Shown: positions 34,112 to 43,749, numbered from the stretch's first letter. The stretch is 64,000 nt of DNA from Sporolactobacillus kofuensis (GCF_042660205.1 NZ_JBHSTQ010000001.1:186001-250000); one strand, 5' to 3'. Notes: generated from the sequence alone by a model not told the origin. Made by a program: numbers and translations.

Positions 34112-34623
34112 ACTCCGTCACTCTCCACAATCGTTCCGTATTCTTGGCCTGCCGTTTTAGACATATCAGGTAGACAATCGAAAGTCACCTGAACCACAGA
34201 TTCTTGGTCTTTGCGAATCTGGTAATTTCCACTTGCATAGCCGATTGCTCTATTCACATTAAAGGTTCTGGTAAATCCATCTGGACCAGGGCCAACAAAT
34301 TGCAGTGTATGTTCAGTCGTGGATGTGTCTACCCCGATGCCGAGTGTTTTGTCACCAGATGTTCCATCAGTGGTGATTGTAGAATTTAAGTTAAATGCCA
34401 GTTTCAAATTTTCCAGTGTGGATTCCTTCATGGTTGTCACAATCTGAACGACACGGTTCGTACGTGTTTTCTTAACAACTCCAATGATCTGATCGACTTG
34501 AATGTCTTTGAAGGTATCACGTGGGTTAATCGATACGCCACCATCAGTACCGCCAACATCTGTCGTGTCACACTTGAAACTTGAGCAAGCCCCAATTATG
34601 ATGTTTTGAATATTTACAGGCAT
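34108..34623 (-). CDS. Major tail (tube) protein
   Basis: 171 residues from ATG 34623 (AAAGGAG site), beta-rich (VQIVTTMKESTLENLKLAFN; VVQVTFDCLPDMS). Size and order, after head-tail joining genes and before the tail chaperones, identify the tube protein. Note CDTTDVGGTDGG near the N terminus, typical of phage tube proteins. Confidence 0.85.
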   Translation of the reverse strand: MPVNIQNIIIGACSSFKCDTTDVGGTDGGVSINPRDTFKDIQVDQIIGVVKKTRTNRVVQIVTTMKESTLENLKLAFNLNSTITTDGTSGDKTLGIGVDTSTTEHTLQFVGPGPDGFTRTFNVNRAIGYASGNYQIRKDQESVVQVTFDCLPDMSKTAGQEYGTIVESDGV

Positions 34624-34652
34624 GTCTTTCACTCCTTTTAGTCAAAATAAAA

Positions 34653-34671
34653 AGTCGCCCAGTAGACGACT
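34653..34671 (-). terminator. Weak terminator before major tail gene
   Basis: AGTCG / CGACT arms, then TTTTTATTTTG on the minus strand. The same tail occurs at three other terminators of this prophage. Confidence 0.5.
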
Positions 34672-34686
34672 AGATAGATTCATAGA

Positions 34687-34926
34687 TTATTTTGTAGATG
34701 CTACAGCATTGCTCTGAGCGGCGTTCGATGGTGAAGATGGATTTGTGTTAGGAGAAACAGAAGCGCTCTGAGAAGGCCCCTGAATGTCCTTCGCTTCTTT
34801 TACAACGCCTACTCTTAAAGCCCCCTTGACCGTTTCAGGTTCTGCTTCAAATTCTTCTCCGTAGGGGTACTTCTTGCCCGAAACAACAACTTCATTTCCG
34901 GGCTTAATCACCTTGTAAGTACTCAA
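34687..34926 (-). CDS. Hypothetical head-tail region protein
   Basis: 79 residues: a compact beta N terminus (YKVIKPGNEVVVSGKKYPYG) and a low-complexity Ser/Asn/Ala C-terminal tail. It lies between the tail-completion-like gene and the tube gene. Possibly a tail-tube accessory or decoration; no family named. Confidence 0.65.
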   Translation of the reverse strand: MSTYKVIKPGNEVVVSGKKYPYGEEFEAEPETVKGALRVGVVKEAKDIQGPSQSASVSPNTNPSSPSNAAQSNAVASTK

Positions 34927-35348
34927 CTTTCTGGCACCTCCCCGGCTACGACTTTTTCAATAGCTTGTATCGTCAAAATGAGTGCCACATAAGTGGTATT
35001 TGCGTACTCCATCTGTCCATAGCGATATCCCGTTAGCCCACTATTAAAAGCTGTTTTTCCAAGCTGTGAATCTTTATCGATTGCTGCTCGCATCGGCTCA
35101 ATCCATCTTTTTGCTTCGGCATCAGATGACGGTAAATCCATACGACTGAATAAGATTCTTGCCTCTATGTTGTGAGTAACATTATAGGTCACGTCACGAT
35201 CACCAAAAGGAATCGTTCCGTTGGACAAATAATGCAAAACAACGGGTAGGCTTCCGACCGATTCCGGAAGATTTTCATAGACAGTTGCACCAGGCATGAC
35301 ACTCTTTTCAATTTGTGCAAGTTGATGAATGATATTAGTTACCGGCAT
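34923..35348 (-). CDS. Probable tail terminator/completion protein
   Basis: 141 residues (LAQIEKSVMPGATVYENLPE; NIEARILFSRMDLPSSDAEA; ALILTIQAIEKVVAG). It follows the HK97 gp10-like gene and precedes the tube gene, the slot of tail terminator proteins. Assigned on order and size only. Confidence 0.6.
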   Translation of the reverse strand: MPVTNIIHQLAQIEKSVMPGATVYENLPESVGSLPVVLHYLSNGTIPFGDRDVTYNVTHNIEARILFSRMDLPSSDAEAKRWIEPMRAAIDKDSQLGKTAFNSGLTGYRYGQMEYANTTYVALILTIQAIEKVVAGEVPES

Positions 35349-35844
35349 AGTCAGAGATTTCCCCCTTTACTTTTTCGGCAACTTTCATCTGTGCTTCATT
35401 GCCTTTTTCCTCATAGGCATGTTTCATGAAATGAATACCTTTGGTTCCTTTTGTCTTAACTGCTATCCAGCCTGCTTTTGCTAAGCTTGAATGAGCGACG
35501 CTCCCTCGAACGAAAGAGCGTCCGGTTGATCGGAATCCTTTCACAGTGGCCCATCCATTGAATGCGCCTATAGGGGCTATGTGTGGCCGGGTGTCATATT
35601 CGACAAATGGTGCATACGGTGCTTCAGCACCCATAACGCCCATGATATTATCTCCATCTGGAGGTAGTACTTCAGAATGAAGCGACTGTGCCAATTGTCC
35701 AGTTGCAAATCGTTTGGTGCGAATGGTCTCTGCCGCATCCCTCTGCAGGATATTCAATCCTTGGCGAACGCCTTTCACACCGCCTTCTATGGCTGCCCGA
35801 GCCAGTCCATTAAAATCCGGCTTGTTAACGATTCTGAAACTCAC
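35335..35844 (-). CDS. HK97 gp10-like head-tail joining protein
   Basis: 169 residues with the HK97-gp10 pattern: FNGLARAAIEGGVKGVRQGL, TGQLAQSLHSEV, APYAPFVEYDTRPH, FMKHAYEEKGNEAQMKVAEK. These proteins complete the head-tail interface. It overlaps both neighbours by a few bases. Confidence 0.85.
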   Translation of the reverse strand: MSFRIVNKPDFNGLARAAIEGGVKGVRQGLNILQRDAAETIRTKRFATGQLAQSLHSEVLPPDGDNIMGVMGAEAPYAPFVEYDTRPHIAPIGAFNGWATVKGFRSTGRSFVRGSVAHSSLAKAGWIAVKTKGTKGIHFMKHAYEEKGNEAQMKVAEKVKGEISDYAGN

Positions 35845-36635
35845 AGGCTCACCCTCTTATGCCGTTGAAGCATGGCAAGAACGTCCTTAGGCGCAGCCTG
35901 AGTATATTGCAGAATACCAAAGTCTGTATTTCCGATCACATCCGAATAACCCGAATCCTTTTCTTTCCACAGCCGAGCTGCGAGCATTGCCGTGGATCGT
36001 TTGATATCCGCTGGCATCGTATCTGGCGTGTAACCTCCGGTATAAGTCACCGTTACTTTTGCCATTGTTAGTGGCAGAGATGGAACATCACGGCCTGTAA
36101 ACACGTGGATGATATAGCTTCCATCATCAAACCAGGCACGTTCAGGGGCAATATTATACACATCATCGAAGGGCATACCCTGATAGGAAATTGCCTGGAT
36201 CGCATTGACCGGTGTTTTGTTGAGTGAAAAGGTAAGGTCTCCATTTTTATCCGCCTTGACCTTGTGTGTTTCTGCAGATACACTTTCATACGTCCATCCT
36301 TCAGCCGGTGTCAACGTCAAGTCGTCTACCAATCGGCTTGCTGCCTCCACAACATCAGGAAATAACGTCGCATCTAACAGGATCGTACCGGCCCCATGCG
36401 CTGCCGACAGCGGATCCTGCAGGGTGATGTATTGTTGAGACGCGATTTTTACTGTAGCAAGTTCACTTCCCTGCCCTTTATAACCGACGATAATCAATGC
36501 ATTTGCAGGCAAACTAACCGGTCTATCCACATACAGTTGTATATCACCCGCATTTGCTGACTGAGTGACGGTTGCTGTTGGGGTTAAGTTTAATGCTGAT
36601 GCTACATCTTGCACGCTTGCATATGATGCTCCCAT
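35841..36635 (-). CDS. Head-tail connector protein
   Basis: 264 residues. The start YASVQDVASALNLTPT and the helical stretch DVVEAASRLVDDLTL are typical of gp6/gp15-like head-tail adaptors, with an extra beta-rich part. It follows the capsid gene. Confidence is moderate because adaptors are divergent. Confidence 0.65.
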   Translation of the reverse strand: MGASYASVQDVASALNLTPTATVTQSANAGDIQLYVDRPVSLPANALIIVGYKGQGSELATVKIASQQYITLQDPLSAAHGAGTILLDATLFPDVVEAASRLVDDLTLTPAEGWTYESVSAETHKVKADKNGDLTFSLNKTPVNAIQAISYQGMPFDDVYNIAPERAWFDDGSYIIHVFTGRDVPSLPLTMAKVTVTYTGGYTPDTMPADIKRSTAMLAARLWKEKDSGYSDVIGNTDFGILQYTQAAPKDVLAMLQRHKRVSL

Positions 36636-36638
36636 ACA

Positions 36639-36854
36639 TCACGCCTTCTTTCGTTGGTAATTCCTTCTTTTTACATTTTTATCATCCGGCAAATAATGTG
36701 ACAGTGGGTGCTGAGCCACGTTGAAGTGCGGAAACGCGGTTAGTGCACGTCCGATGTGTTCCGGAACTTCAAACACTCCCGGGGCTTTCGCGTCGTACGT
36801 ATCAGCACCCACTGCCAAGGTCTTTGCCGTATTGTCTTGCGTTGTGATCAACAT
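36639..36854 (-). CDS. Hypothetical protein after capsid gene
   Basis: 71 residues (FEVPEHIGRALTAFPHFNVA; HPLSHYLPDD) with a basic C-terminal tail. It overlaps the capsid stop by one base. Possibly a head accessory protein; unassigned. Confidence 0.6.
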   Translation of the reverse strand: MLITTQDNTAKTLAVGADTYDAKAPGVFEVPEHIGRALTAFPHFNVAQHPLSHYLPDDKNVKRRNYQRKKA

Positions 36855-38398
36855 CAGGAAATGATTGGTTCGCCTGAAGCAATATTTTGAATAACAGCCA
36901 TCGAAGCCGGGAAATAGTTCTTGAATGTTTCGATAGCGCGCACTTCAAAGTCATATCGAGGGCCACCGTTATTACCACTCTGACGGCTCATCGCATATTC
37001 AAGCTGTTGGTATTCCTGCTGCGTTTCAACTTCAAGGACGTTAGCCACTTGGTTGTTCGGGTAAGGCAGGACTTCAGTCAGAATGATAATCGTACCTGGT
37101 TGCAGGTGTGGCATCGTTTCGATTGCGATCGGTTGGCTTGGGAAGATCGGGTTCGTATAATCGATAACCGCATAACCAGCGTGCAGAGAACGTGCTTCGG
37201 CTGGGTCGTTACCGATGAACTTGTATGTTCCACCGCCACCTTGACCGGACTTAACGATACCTGCAGTGAGATCAAGCATTTGTTCACCAGATACGAGAAT
37301 GCGAGTTGGTGACAACTGAACGTTATCCCAAATCTGACGGATGGCATTGTCAATTTCCACGATGCGGCCGGCACTTGCATGAAGCTTGCTACCATTAAGA
37401 GATTGGAAGAGCGCTCCTGACGGTTTAGATCCCGGTGTTCCTGGAGATACGAACGTTCCGTTTAGGTAAGCACCTGACAGTGTACCAAGCAGACCGTTGA
37501 ACGTGTTAGGATCTGCGCTGGTATCTGCCTGAGCGTTTGCCCATGTGTCAGGGTCAGCCAGTTCCGGAAGTCTTGGAGCCGGATTATCAGACGATGGGAT
37601 ATCCGTAACCGTGATTGAGTTAACGGTTGTTGTCCCATAGTAGAAATAATCAGTACCGTTGCTTGATACATACCAGTCATACGCCACAACACCGGCGAGC
37701 GCAGGATTGAAATTGCCATATTGGTCAACAACAGGAACAGATGCTGACACCGAGTTGGTCGGGTCTGTTCCTGCGGTTACCGCACTGATGTCTGCAGAAG
37801 GAAGTGAACCACCACCAAAATAGTAGTTTTCATGGTTACGAGCCCGAACACGCACATGTACCGTTGTCGTATTTGGGATGGAACCACCCGTAGCTGATGC
37901 AGCCAGTACCGGAGCTGGTGGTTGCGGTGTTGCAAAGTTCTGAGCACCGAGTAAGAAACGATCCTCTTCGATCATCTGAGCATACAGCAAGTTGATACCG
38001 GCTGTTGCACGCAGATCTTCAAATCCACGAGCGAGCATCTGAGCGTCCATTTGTACGCTGTCACCAAGTGCGATCGGGTAATAGTTCGATTGGAAGTCCA
38101 GTTCTTCGGTTGACACGAGTGGGCCTGCTGCACCGAAGGCAACGGATGGACGTTGACGCGTCGCGTTAATCCGGGAGATTGCTTTCCAATGCGCTGCCGC
38201 ACTACCTTGTCCTGCGTGTACGCGCGGAATTCGGTTACGGAATGGGCTCCATACCGGGAATAGTTTTTTCGATGGTTCTTCAAGTTCATACCCCGTCAAT
38301 CCTGTACCCACAGTAAATCCTTGTGTGAGGGCCTTCTTGACGGCTGGTTTCATCATCGACAGCGTTTCTGCTGTGATGGAATTAATAGCATCTGGCAT
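36854..38398 (-). CDS. Major capsid protein with inserted Ig-like domain
   Basis: 514 residues. The flanking parts (PVWSPFRNRIPRVHAGQGSA, ALGDSVQMDAQMLARG; ILVSGEQMLDLTAGIVKSG; ETFKNYFPASMAVIQNI) fit an HK97-fold phage capsid protein. Residues ~165-285 look like an inserted beta-sandwich (TTVHVRVRARNHENYYFGGG, VVAYDWYVSSNGTDYFYYG, SITVTDIPS), a fibronectin/Ig-like pattern common as surface decoration. The gene follows protease and scaffold-like genes. Confidence 0.85.
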   Translation of the reverse strand: MPDAINSITAETLSMMKPAVKKALTQGFTVGTGLTGYELEEPSKKLFPVWSPFRNRIPRVHAGQGSAAAHWKAISRINATRQRPSVAFGAAGPLVSTEELDFQSNYYPIALGDSVQMDAQMLARGFEDLRATAGINLLYAQMIEEDRFLLGAQNFATPQPPAPVLAASATGGSIPNTTTVHVRVRARNHENYYFGGGSLPSADISAVTAGTDPTNSVSASVPVVDQYGNFNPALAGVVAYDWYVSSNGTDYFYYGTTTVNSITVTDIPSSDNPAPRLPELADPDTWANAQADTSADPNTFNGLLGTLSGAYLNGTFVSPGTPGSKPSGALFQSLNGSKLHASAGRIVEIDNAIRQIWDNVQLSPTRILVSGEQMLDLTAGIVKSGQGGGGTYKFIGNDPAEARSLHAGYAVIDYTNPIFPSQPIAIETMPHLQPGTIIILTEVLPYPNNQVANVLEVETQQEYQQLEYAMSRQSGNNGGPRYDFEVRAIETFKNYFPASMAVIQNIASGEPIIS

Positions 38399-38411
38399 TG
38401 ATTGTCACTCC

Positions 38412-39923
38412 TTATTGGTTGTTTTGCATTGCAGGATGTATTGATTTAGCGACTTCACGTTGCAGGACATTACGAATATATGGATCCTGTACCTGCTGTG
38501 CAGCTTGTGATAGGACGTCAGGATTGTTCAGATCAGGTCCTTGTCCTTTTCTCACGACATAATAATCATTGTTCTGAGCAGCACCTCTAAGCATTGGTCC
38601 GCCTGGCATCGGTTGGTCTTCAATCTTCTTGAGCCGCTCCTCTAACGAGCCAACAGACTTCGTTACTTTAAGCAACTCCCCGAGTTTGTCACCCAACTGG
38701 TCCAGACCAGCCGCTTTTAGTGCCTTCTGAACAGATTCAGCCACCAGAGTCTCACTGGTGGCTGATTTCTTAACTTCTTCAGTTTCTTCACTGTCTACCG
38801 ACTTTTTGGTTTCGGCTTTTGGTGCATCTTGCTTCGTTTGTGGCTTGTCTCCGTTCGGCACAACGTTTTCCTTAGGCTTTGTCTTGTCCGTATCCGGTAA
38901 GTCTCCCTCGGCTTTCTCTGTCGGCTTCTTGGACTCTTCAACGTCTTTTGCTTCAGGAGCCACTTCGTCGTCCGGATCATCAGGATCACAGCACCCCATC
39001 GACTTGCACGCTTTATGGAATTCGTCTAAATTTCCATACCCTGCTGTCTTGCACAGATTCATCATCGTGTCGTGGGCTTTCTTCATTTCTTCTTTGGTCA
39101 TTTTGCATTTGGCTTTTTCTACGGTTTCCGTTTGTTCGGTTGCTGTCACTGCTGCTACCTCCTTTAGTGCATTTGCAATGCCATCTAGTGCATTCATAAG
39201 ACCATAAACCTGTTCGTTGTCATCACCATGACCGGCAGCTACTTCAGCTTGTTCTCGGTTCATAATCTCTTTGATTAGTCCTTTCAAGGCTACAAGTCCG
39301 GCTGTTGCTTGTTGCATCAATCCAGCATCGTGTTGCTCCCATTCCTGAGATCCAGGCACGATTACTTGGTCATTGGTTTGCTCTCCGTCCACCTCATCCA
39401 CCCCCTTCTTGATTTCACCTTTGTTATTTGGTGTTTCAATCTTGCCGTTTTGGTAAGAATAGCCATCACCTGCAGCAGATGCGATGCGCTTGCCAATCTT
39501 CTCCCACTCTTCTGAGGTGTAGCCTCCTGCTTCTCGCTGTCCGTCGTGGTTAAAGTAGCTGACGGCCGCTTGAATGTGTTCCGAATCAATCGGATACGCA
39601 TAGTTGACCGGATCTGCGTACTGATCCGGATCGGTTGGTTTTCCCTTTGGTGGGTCTAGATGTCCTTTTCCATCCTTAAACGAAATCCCGTACTTTTTCG
39701 CACGGGATTCTGCCTGTTCATGAAGTTGGTCATTCTCTTTTGACTTGGCAACTTTGGCTGCATCAAGTAACTCATTAAGTGATGGGCCGTTTTCACCGTC
39801 TTCTGACTTAATAACAAGAAACTTTCGCCCGGATGCTGGCTGTGTTACGGCGTCAACATGATTCACGTTAAGGTCGTACATCTCATTGACCTTTTCTTCT
39901 TCCAGTTCATCATCCATGTTCAT
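38412..39923 (-). CDS. Capsid-region scaffold-like protein with DUF6582-type domain
   Basis: 503 residues. Residues ~100-170 contain YADPVNYAYPIDSEHIQAAV and GYTSEEWEKIGKRIASAAG, a DUF6582-type segment. The middle has a Cys cluster (CKMTKEEM, CKTAGYG, CKSMGCCDPDDP). A long acidic/Lys-rich low-complexity region and helical C terminus (SLEERLKKIEDQ) follow. Scaffold or protease-accessory function is inferred from its place between the protease-like and capsid genes. Confidence 0.7.
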   Translation of the reverse strand: MNMDDELEEEKVNEMYDLNVNHVDAVTQPASGRKFLVIKSEDGENGPSLNELLDAAKVAKSKENDQLHEQAESRAKKYGISFKDGKGHLDPPKGKPTDPDQYADPVNYAYPIDSEHIQAAVSYFNHDGQREAGGYTSEEWEKIGKRIASAAGDGYSYQNGKIETPNNKGEIKKGVDEVDGEQTNDQVIVPGSQEWEQHDAGLMQQATAGLVALKGLIKEIMNREQAEVAAGHGDDNEQVYGLMNALDGIANALKEVAAVTATEQTETVEKAKCKMTKEEMKKAHDTMMNLCKTAGYGNLDEFHKACKSMGCCDPDDPDDEVAPEAKDVEESKKPTEKAEGDLPDTDKTKPKENVVPNGDKPQTKQDAPKAETKKSVDSEETEEVKKSATSETLVAESVQKALKAAGLDQLGDKLGELLKVTKSVGSLEERLKKIEDQPMPGGPMLRGAAQNNDYYVVRKGQGPDLNNPDVLSQAAQQVQDPYIRNVLQREVAKSIHPAMQNNQ

Positions 39924-40321
39924 TCACCCCCTTTCTCACTTGGTGGAGCCGTCTGTTTTCGGTATGCTTCACCGTCAATCGAGTAACCAGTGAGAATGCC
40001 ACCCTTGATCAGAGTCCACGCTGCATCATCCCATACAACGCCGAGCATCCAATCACCAGCTTTAATGACTTGGTCGCCGATTTCCCAATCAGGACCGCGA
40101 TAGATGTAAGACTCCACTGGTTTGCCATGTCCTAGCGTCCCATCTTGATGCTGTAAACCGATACCACCATGGTTCGCCATGTACTGCCACGCTGTTTTTT
40201 CCAGTTCCTCTGGTGTCGTATATTCGCCATGTGCGTCCACTTCGTTCGCCGGATAAGCAACGCCGAGCGTGTAGTGCTGTTCCTCAGCTGCTTTCGTGAC
40301 GCTGTATTTTGCTGTCTGCAT
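39920..40321 (-). CDS. XkdF-like prohead protease / capsid maturation protein
   Basis: 133 residues from ATG 40321 (GAGGTG site); the upstream extension is unlikely because it crosses a terminator. YTLGVAYPANEVDAHGEYTT, IGLQHQDGTLGHGKPVESYI and ILTGYSIDGEAYR match PBSX XkdF/S78-like proteins, whose conserved His and Ser residues suggest a Herpes/U35-type protease. It is short and probably works with the next gene. Confidence 0.75.
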   Translation of the reverse strand: MQTAKYSVTKAAEEQHYTLGVAYPANEVDAHGEYTTPEELEKTAWQYMANHGGIGLQHQDGTLGHGKPVESYIYRGPDWEIGDQVIKAGDWMLGVVWDDAAWTLIKGGILTGYSIDGEAYRKQTAPPSEKGGE

Positions 40322-40351
40322 ATTCTCACCTCGATTTTTGGGTATAAAAAA

Positions 40352-40369
40352 GAGCCTTAACGTTGGCTC
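40352..40369 (-). terminator. Terminator upstream of xkdF-like gene
   Basis: GAGCC / GGCTC around an 8-nt loop, followed by TTTTTTATA on the minus strand. Confidence 0.65.
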
Positions 40370-40397
40370 CGGACGAGATATAAAACGGATCACTTCC

Positions 40398-40652
40398 TTA
40401 TGCAAGTTTGTCTTGTAAAAGGTATCCTTCAAGTTCCCATATCTTATTTTTGATTCGCTCAATGCAAATCTCTTTCCCTATTTCCTCGCTGTAGTTCGCA
40501 GGATCCACACACCCTGTCGATTCGACAATGACAAACCCATTCGGCAGTTTTGCTGAAACAACCGTCGTTTTATCAAAAACCGTTTGAACTTTTATTTCAG
40601 AATGTTTGAATATATCATCGATGTGTTCTTGAGTCACGATGTTTGTGCTCAT
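40398..40652 (-). CDS. Gp49-family phage protein
   Basis: 84 residues matching the phage Gp49 (N4 gp49 / Sf6 gene 66) family: TVFDKTTVVSAKLPNGFVIV, ESTGCVDPANYSEEIGKEIC and CIERIKNKIWELEGYLLQ. The function is unknown; it occurs in many phages near structural genes. Confidence 0.85.
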   Translation of the reverse strand: MSTNIVTQEHIDDIFKHSEIKVQTVFDKTTVVSAKLPNGFVIVESTGCVDPANYSEEIGKEICIERIKNKIWELEGYLLQDKLA

Positions 40653-40691
40653 TTAACCACCTTCTCATACGTTTTCTCGAAAATATCTGGC

Positions 40692-40946
40692 TTAAAATAG
40701 GCCTGCAAACTCAGCTAGGAAGTGGGCTGGTTTTGCATCTGCGATGTATATGCCTTTTGCATATTTGTGATTAAGTTCATCATCGTAGGTTGCAAGATAA
40801 TAGTTCAGTTTTGAATCGAAGTTTTCTTGTTTGTTTACGATCAACTCATTTTCCGGATAACCGTCCATATGAATCTGTACACCAACATAATCAAATCGTT
40901 GTTTCTTAGCCCGTTTAAATACTTCGATAAGTTCATTTTTAGTCAT
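40692..40946 (-). CDS. Hypothetical phage protein (84 aa)
   Basis: Mixed alpha/beta small protein (MTKNELIEVFKRAKKQRFDY; VNKQENFDSKLNYYLATYDD; GIYIADAKPAHFLAEF). It lies between the MuF-like and Gp49-like genes. No function assigned. Confidence 0.7.
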   Translation of the reverse strand: MTKNELIEVFKRAKKQRFDYVGVQIHMDGYPENELIVNKQENFDSKLNYYLATYDDELNHKYAKGIYIADAKPAHFLAEFAGLF

Positions 40947-40957
40947 GTTTTTTCACC

Positions 40958-41998
40958 TCACTCAATCACAAATAAGAATTGCCTACTGCAATTCGGATGA
41001 CCGACCGGATTTGATTCTGCTTCTTCCAATGTCCATATCTCATGATTTACTGGAGCACATATTTCATCTTGTGTTCCATCCAAGACTTCTACTTTTGTCA
41101 CATCAGCGTCTCTCGCGCTTGCAATCTGCCCTCTGCTATACGACATAGATGCTTCTGTCCGAGCAATCCGACGTGCTCGCCAGTCGCTCATGAACGGGAA
41201 ACCAATCTCACCGGATTGATTGTACAAATCATCAGCAATGTTCACCCAATCTTTCCCTGATTCCAGCTCATTTTTGAGCCACTCTTGAAGGTTCCTTCGG
41301 GTGTCTTCGTCAATTCGCATCTTCGGATGTTTTGACATTATCAGTTTTCCTTCATCGTCAACACTCATCCCAACCAGTTCAGCTGATCTCTCCATGCCGT
41401 ATTTCCTTGCATAAGAGGATACCGTACCCCAAGAAAGGTTAATTCCCTTCTGCCTGAGCACTTGCCATACGTCCTGCGCACCTTGTTCAAAAGCATCTTC
41501 AACCTGTCTCATGACTTGAGGCCTTAGAACCTCTCTCCAAGGAGTCCAGTCATATTCCTGCATCGCCTTGTGAATGGCTTTTTCCCAATCGTCGTCTTTC
41601 GGCTCCGGCTGTTTCAGAAAGATACCTCTCAACTTCTGAAGTTGTTGGCGAAAAAATGACTGGATTGCATAAAAAATGCCATCGCTTGCCTGTTTCAAAG
41701 ACTGATTATGCACGTCCGGTGTCACCCATGCTCGATTGTCCGGCTGTTTTCCTTTCAGACGGTTCGTGTCAGCTATATCCAAGTCCTCTTCTGTCCAGTT
41801 TAAAGACGGTGGTCCTGGTTTTGCTGAAGAAACTGATTGAGTAATAATCATTCCGGTAGCCAAGTCTGCTGCCGCATCATTTCCACCGTCATTGCCGCCC
41901 GTATTCGCTTTTTGAACCGGACGGCTTACCAGAAAAAAGGGCCCCGGAAAGCCCGATCCACCTCCTCGGTGTTCGTAGCGCTTTGGAGTCGCTCCCAC
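40958..41998 (-). CDS. Phage head morphogenesis protein (SPP1 gp7 / MuF family)
   Basis: About 346 residues, overlapping the 3' end of the portal gene. The C-terminal half holds the MuF signature: ARRIARTEASMSYSRGQIAS, EVLDGTQDEICAPVNHEIW and HPNCSRQFLFVIE. A helical N-terminal half precedes it. The family associates with portals and is packaged. The start is uncertain: GTG 41998 has no good site, while a strong GAGGAGGTG lies inside near 41960 without an obvious start codon. Confidence 0.85.
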   Translation of the reverse strand: MGATPKRYEHRGGGSGFPGPFFLVSRPVQKANTGGNDGGNDAAADLATGMIITQSVSSAKPGPPSLNWTEEDLDIADTNRLKGKQPDNRAWVTPDVHNQSLKQASDGIFYAIQSFFRQQLQKLRGIFLKQPEPKDDDWEKAIHKAMQEYDWTPWREVLRPQVMRQVEDAFEQGAQDVWQVLRQKGINLSWGTVSSYARKYGMERSAELVGMSVDDEGKLIMSKHPKMRIDEDTRRNLQEWLKNELESGKDWVNIADDLYNQSGEIGFPFMSDWRARRIARTEASMSYSRGQIASARDADVTKVEVLDGTQDEICAPVNHEIWTLEEAESNPVGHPNCSRQFLFVIE

Positions 41999-43749
41999 AC
42001 TTGATCATGTATGCCGTCAGGCAAAATGTCAGATTCAAACTGACGTGTTGCCCGACCCTTCTTCACTCGGCGCTTACTATTTTGTTTCCAACGCTTTAGT
42101 TCAGTTAGCACATCATCATCTGACGGTGCTATAGCCTTTTCAACACCGTCATTTTCCACTTGCTCATCGTTTCGGTTTGCTTCATCAACCGCTCTCTGAG
42201 CCTCCTGAGTGGCTCTCTGGGCAAATGGCTCATCTGGTCCTTGTGGTGGTTGCACACTCACGCTAGTGGTCGGCATCAACGGCGTTCCACGTTTCTGATA
42301 AATACCAGCATCTTGAGATGGGATCCACATATACGGAATCATCTTGCCAATCTGGTCAATCGGAAGAGGTCCATAGTTTGTTTGAATGAATCTTCCTACC
42401 GGCATGTTGGGATCCGGATCCAGTCCGAGAATGTTCTTCCGGATTTCGTCTGCTGATTCAGCACCGATTTGCGTGTAGATTTGATGTGTCTGTGCTTCAA
42501 TCAGCTTGTCTGACTTCTCGCCAACATTGAAGTGAAATTTCAGTGGTACACCGAAATATTTCTTAATGATTCGTGTGTAAATGCCGGCAAGATACTTCGT
42601 CAAAGGAAGTAAGCTTGCTCGATACATGATGTTTTCCTGAAGTTCACCAGATGCTCGGTTCGAATCCTCAGTAAATCCGATTTCTTCCGGAGTTACCTTG
42701 AACGCTGCACACGTCTTTTTAAGCAGAAACTCAGGGAATTTGGTATCAAAGCTGGTGTCTTTTGCAGGAATCGGCTTTGCTCCATTAGGCACCCATTTGA
42801 CTTTATGCTTCATGGCTTGATCGCCAGCCATTGTAGCGTCCCACAGGTCCTGAAATTCCTGAATCTGCTTTGCATCCTTAAAGTCTGGAGGTGCTTCCAT
42901 GAACGTATCCGGTACAGTTCCTTCAGTGAAATATTGCAAGAAACTCCATTGCCAACGTATGTCCGTATTCATGGTCATCACGAGCCATTCTACTGGTGGT
43001 GTGCCATAAGGAGACCGTGCATTTGAACGGAACGGATTATAAATCAGTTCGTCGCGCGTCAGCCACACACTCGGAATACCCTGAACATACTGAGAAAAAG
43101 CCGGCGCAGGAGGATCCGGAGCATGACCCCAAAAGTCAATCAGTGGTGCAATCGTTGTGCCGTCTACGACTTCCAGTGCTCCTATTTTTCCGGCGCGCGT
43201 CTTGCGTACATAAATGGCACCAGCGTCGAACGATAGTACGTCGTCCAAAAAAGCATTCTGCCACTGGTCAAAAGGCGTCTGACCATCAGGACACATAAAG
43301 AAGTCCGTCACCATTTTGATCTGTGACGTCAAATCTTCCTTATCATTGACTGTCTCATCTGGAATGATTGACCACTCAAGCCCTCTGATTTCGTCCTCAC
43401 GGCGTTCAATGCACAGTCGGGCTACATCATAAGACTGAAGCAACTCTCTCATTGTATCGAACGACATGCCGCTTTCTACGGCACGTGGACGTGTTGCAAT
43501 GTTATAGCCGGTTGTATAATCCCATTGCCTTGGCTTCTCGCCTTGTGGGAAGAACTGATCCAGTGGACGACCCGGTGCAAATGGTCCACCCGTTTCCATC
43601 CCCTGACGGTCAAGTGCCTGTTCTACATCTGAAGTAGGTGGATTGCTCCCGACATTCATACTTCCTGGCGCTTTCGGATCATATTCGGTTGGTGCCACTC
43701 TATTCGCTGCTTTCAGAAGCGCTTGACTCATCCGTTCTCTAAATCCCAT
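41926..43749 (-). CDS. Phage portal protein
   Basis: 607 residues. MSFDTMRELLQSYDVARLCIE, the clip/wing region YVRKTRAGKIGALEVVDGTT, and the Pro/Gln-rich C terminus are typical of siphophage portals. GFTEDSNRASGELQENIMYR is a strong portal motif. The protein forms the 12-mer DNA channel at one vertex. It lies between terminase and head morphogenesis genes, overlapping the latter. Confidence 0.93.
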   Translation of the reverse strand: MGFRERMSQALLKAANRVAPTEYDPKAPGSMNVGSNPPTSDVEQALDRQGMETGGPFAPGRPLDQFFPQGEKPRQWDYTTGYNIATRPRAVESGMSFDTMRELLQSYDVARLCIERREDEIRGLEWSIIPDETVNDKEDLTSQIKMVTDFFMCPDGQTPFDQWQNAFLDDVLSFDAGAIYVRKTRAGKIGALEVVDGTTIAPLIDFWGHAPDPPAPAFSQYVQGIPSVWLTRDELIYNPFRSNARSPYGTPPVEWLVMTMNTDIRWQWSFLQYFTEGTVPDTFMEAPPDFKDAKQIQEFQDLWDATMAGDQAMKHKVKWVPNGAKPIPAKDTSFDTKFPEFLLKKTCAAFKVTPEEIGFTEDSNRASGELQENIMYRASLLPLTKYLAGIYTRIIKKYFGVPLKFHFNVGEKSDKLIEAQTHQIYTQIGAESADEIRKNILGLDPDPNMPVGRFIQTNYGPLPIDQIGKMIPYMWIPSQDAGIYQKRGTPLMPTTSVSVQPPQGPDEPFAQRATQEAQRAVDEANRNDEQVENDGVEKAIAPSDDDVLTELKRWKQNSKRRVKKGRATRQFESDILPDGIHDQVWERLQSATNTEEVDRAFRGPFFW

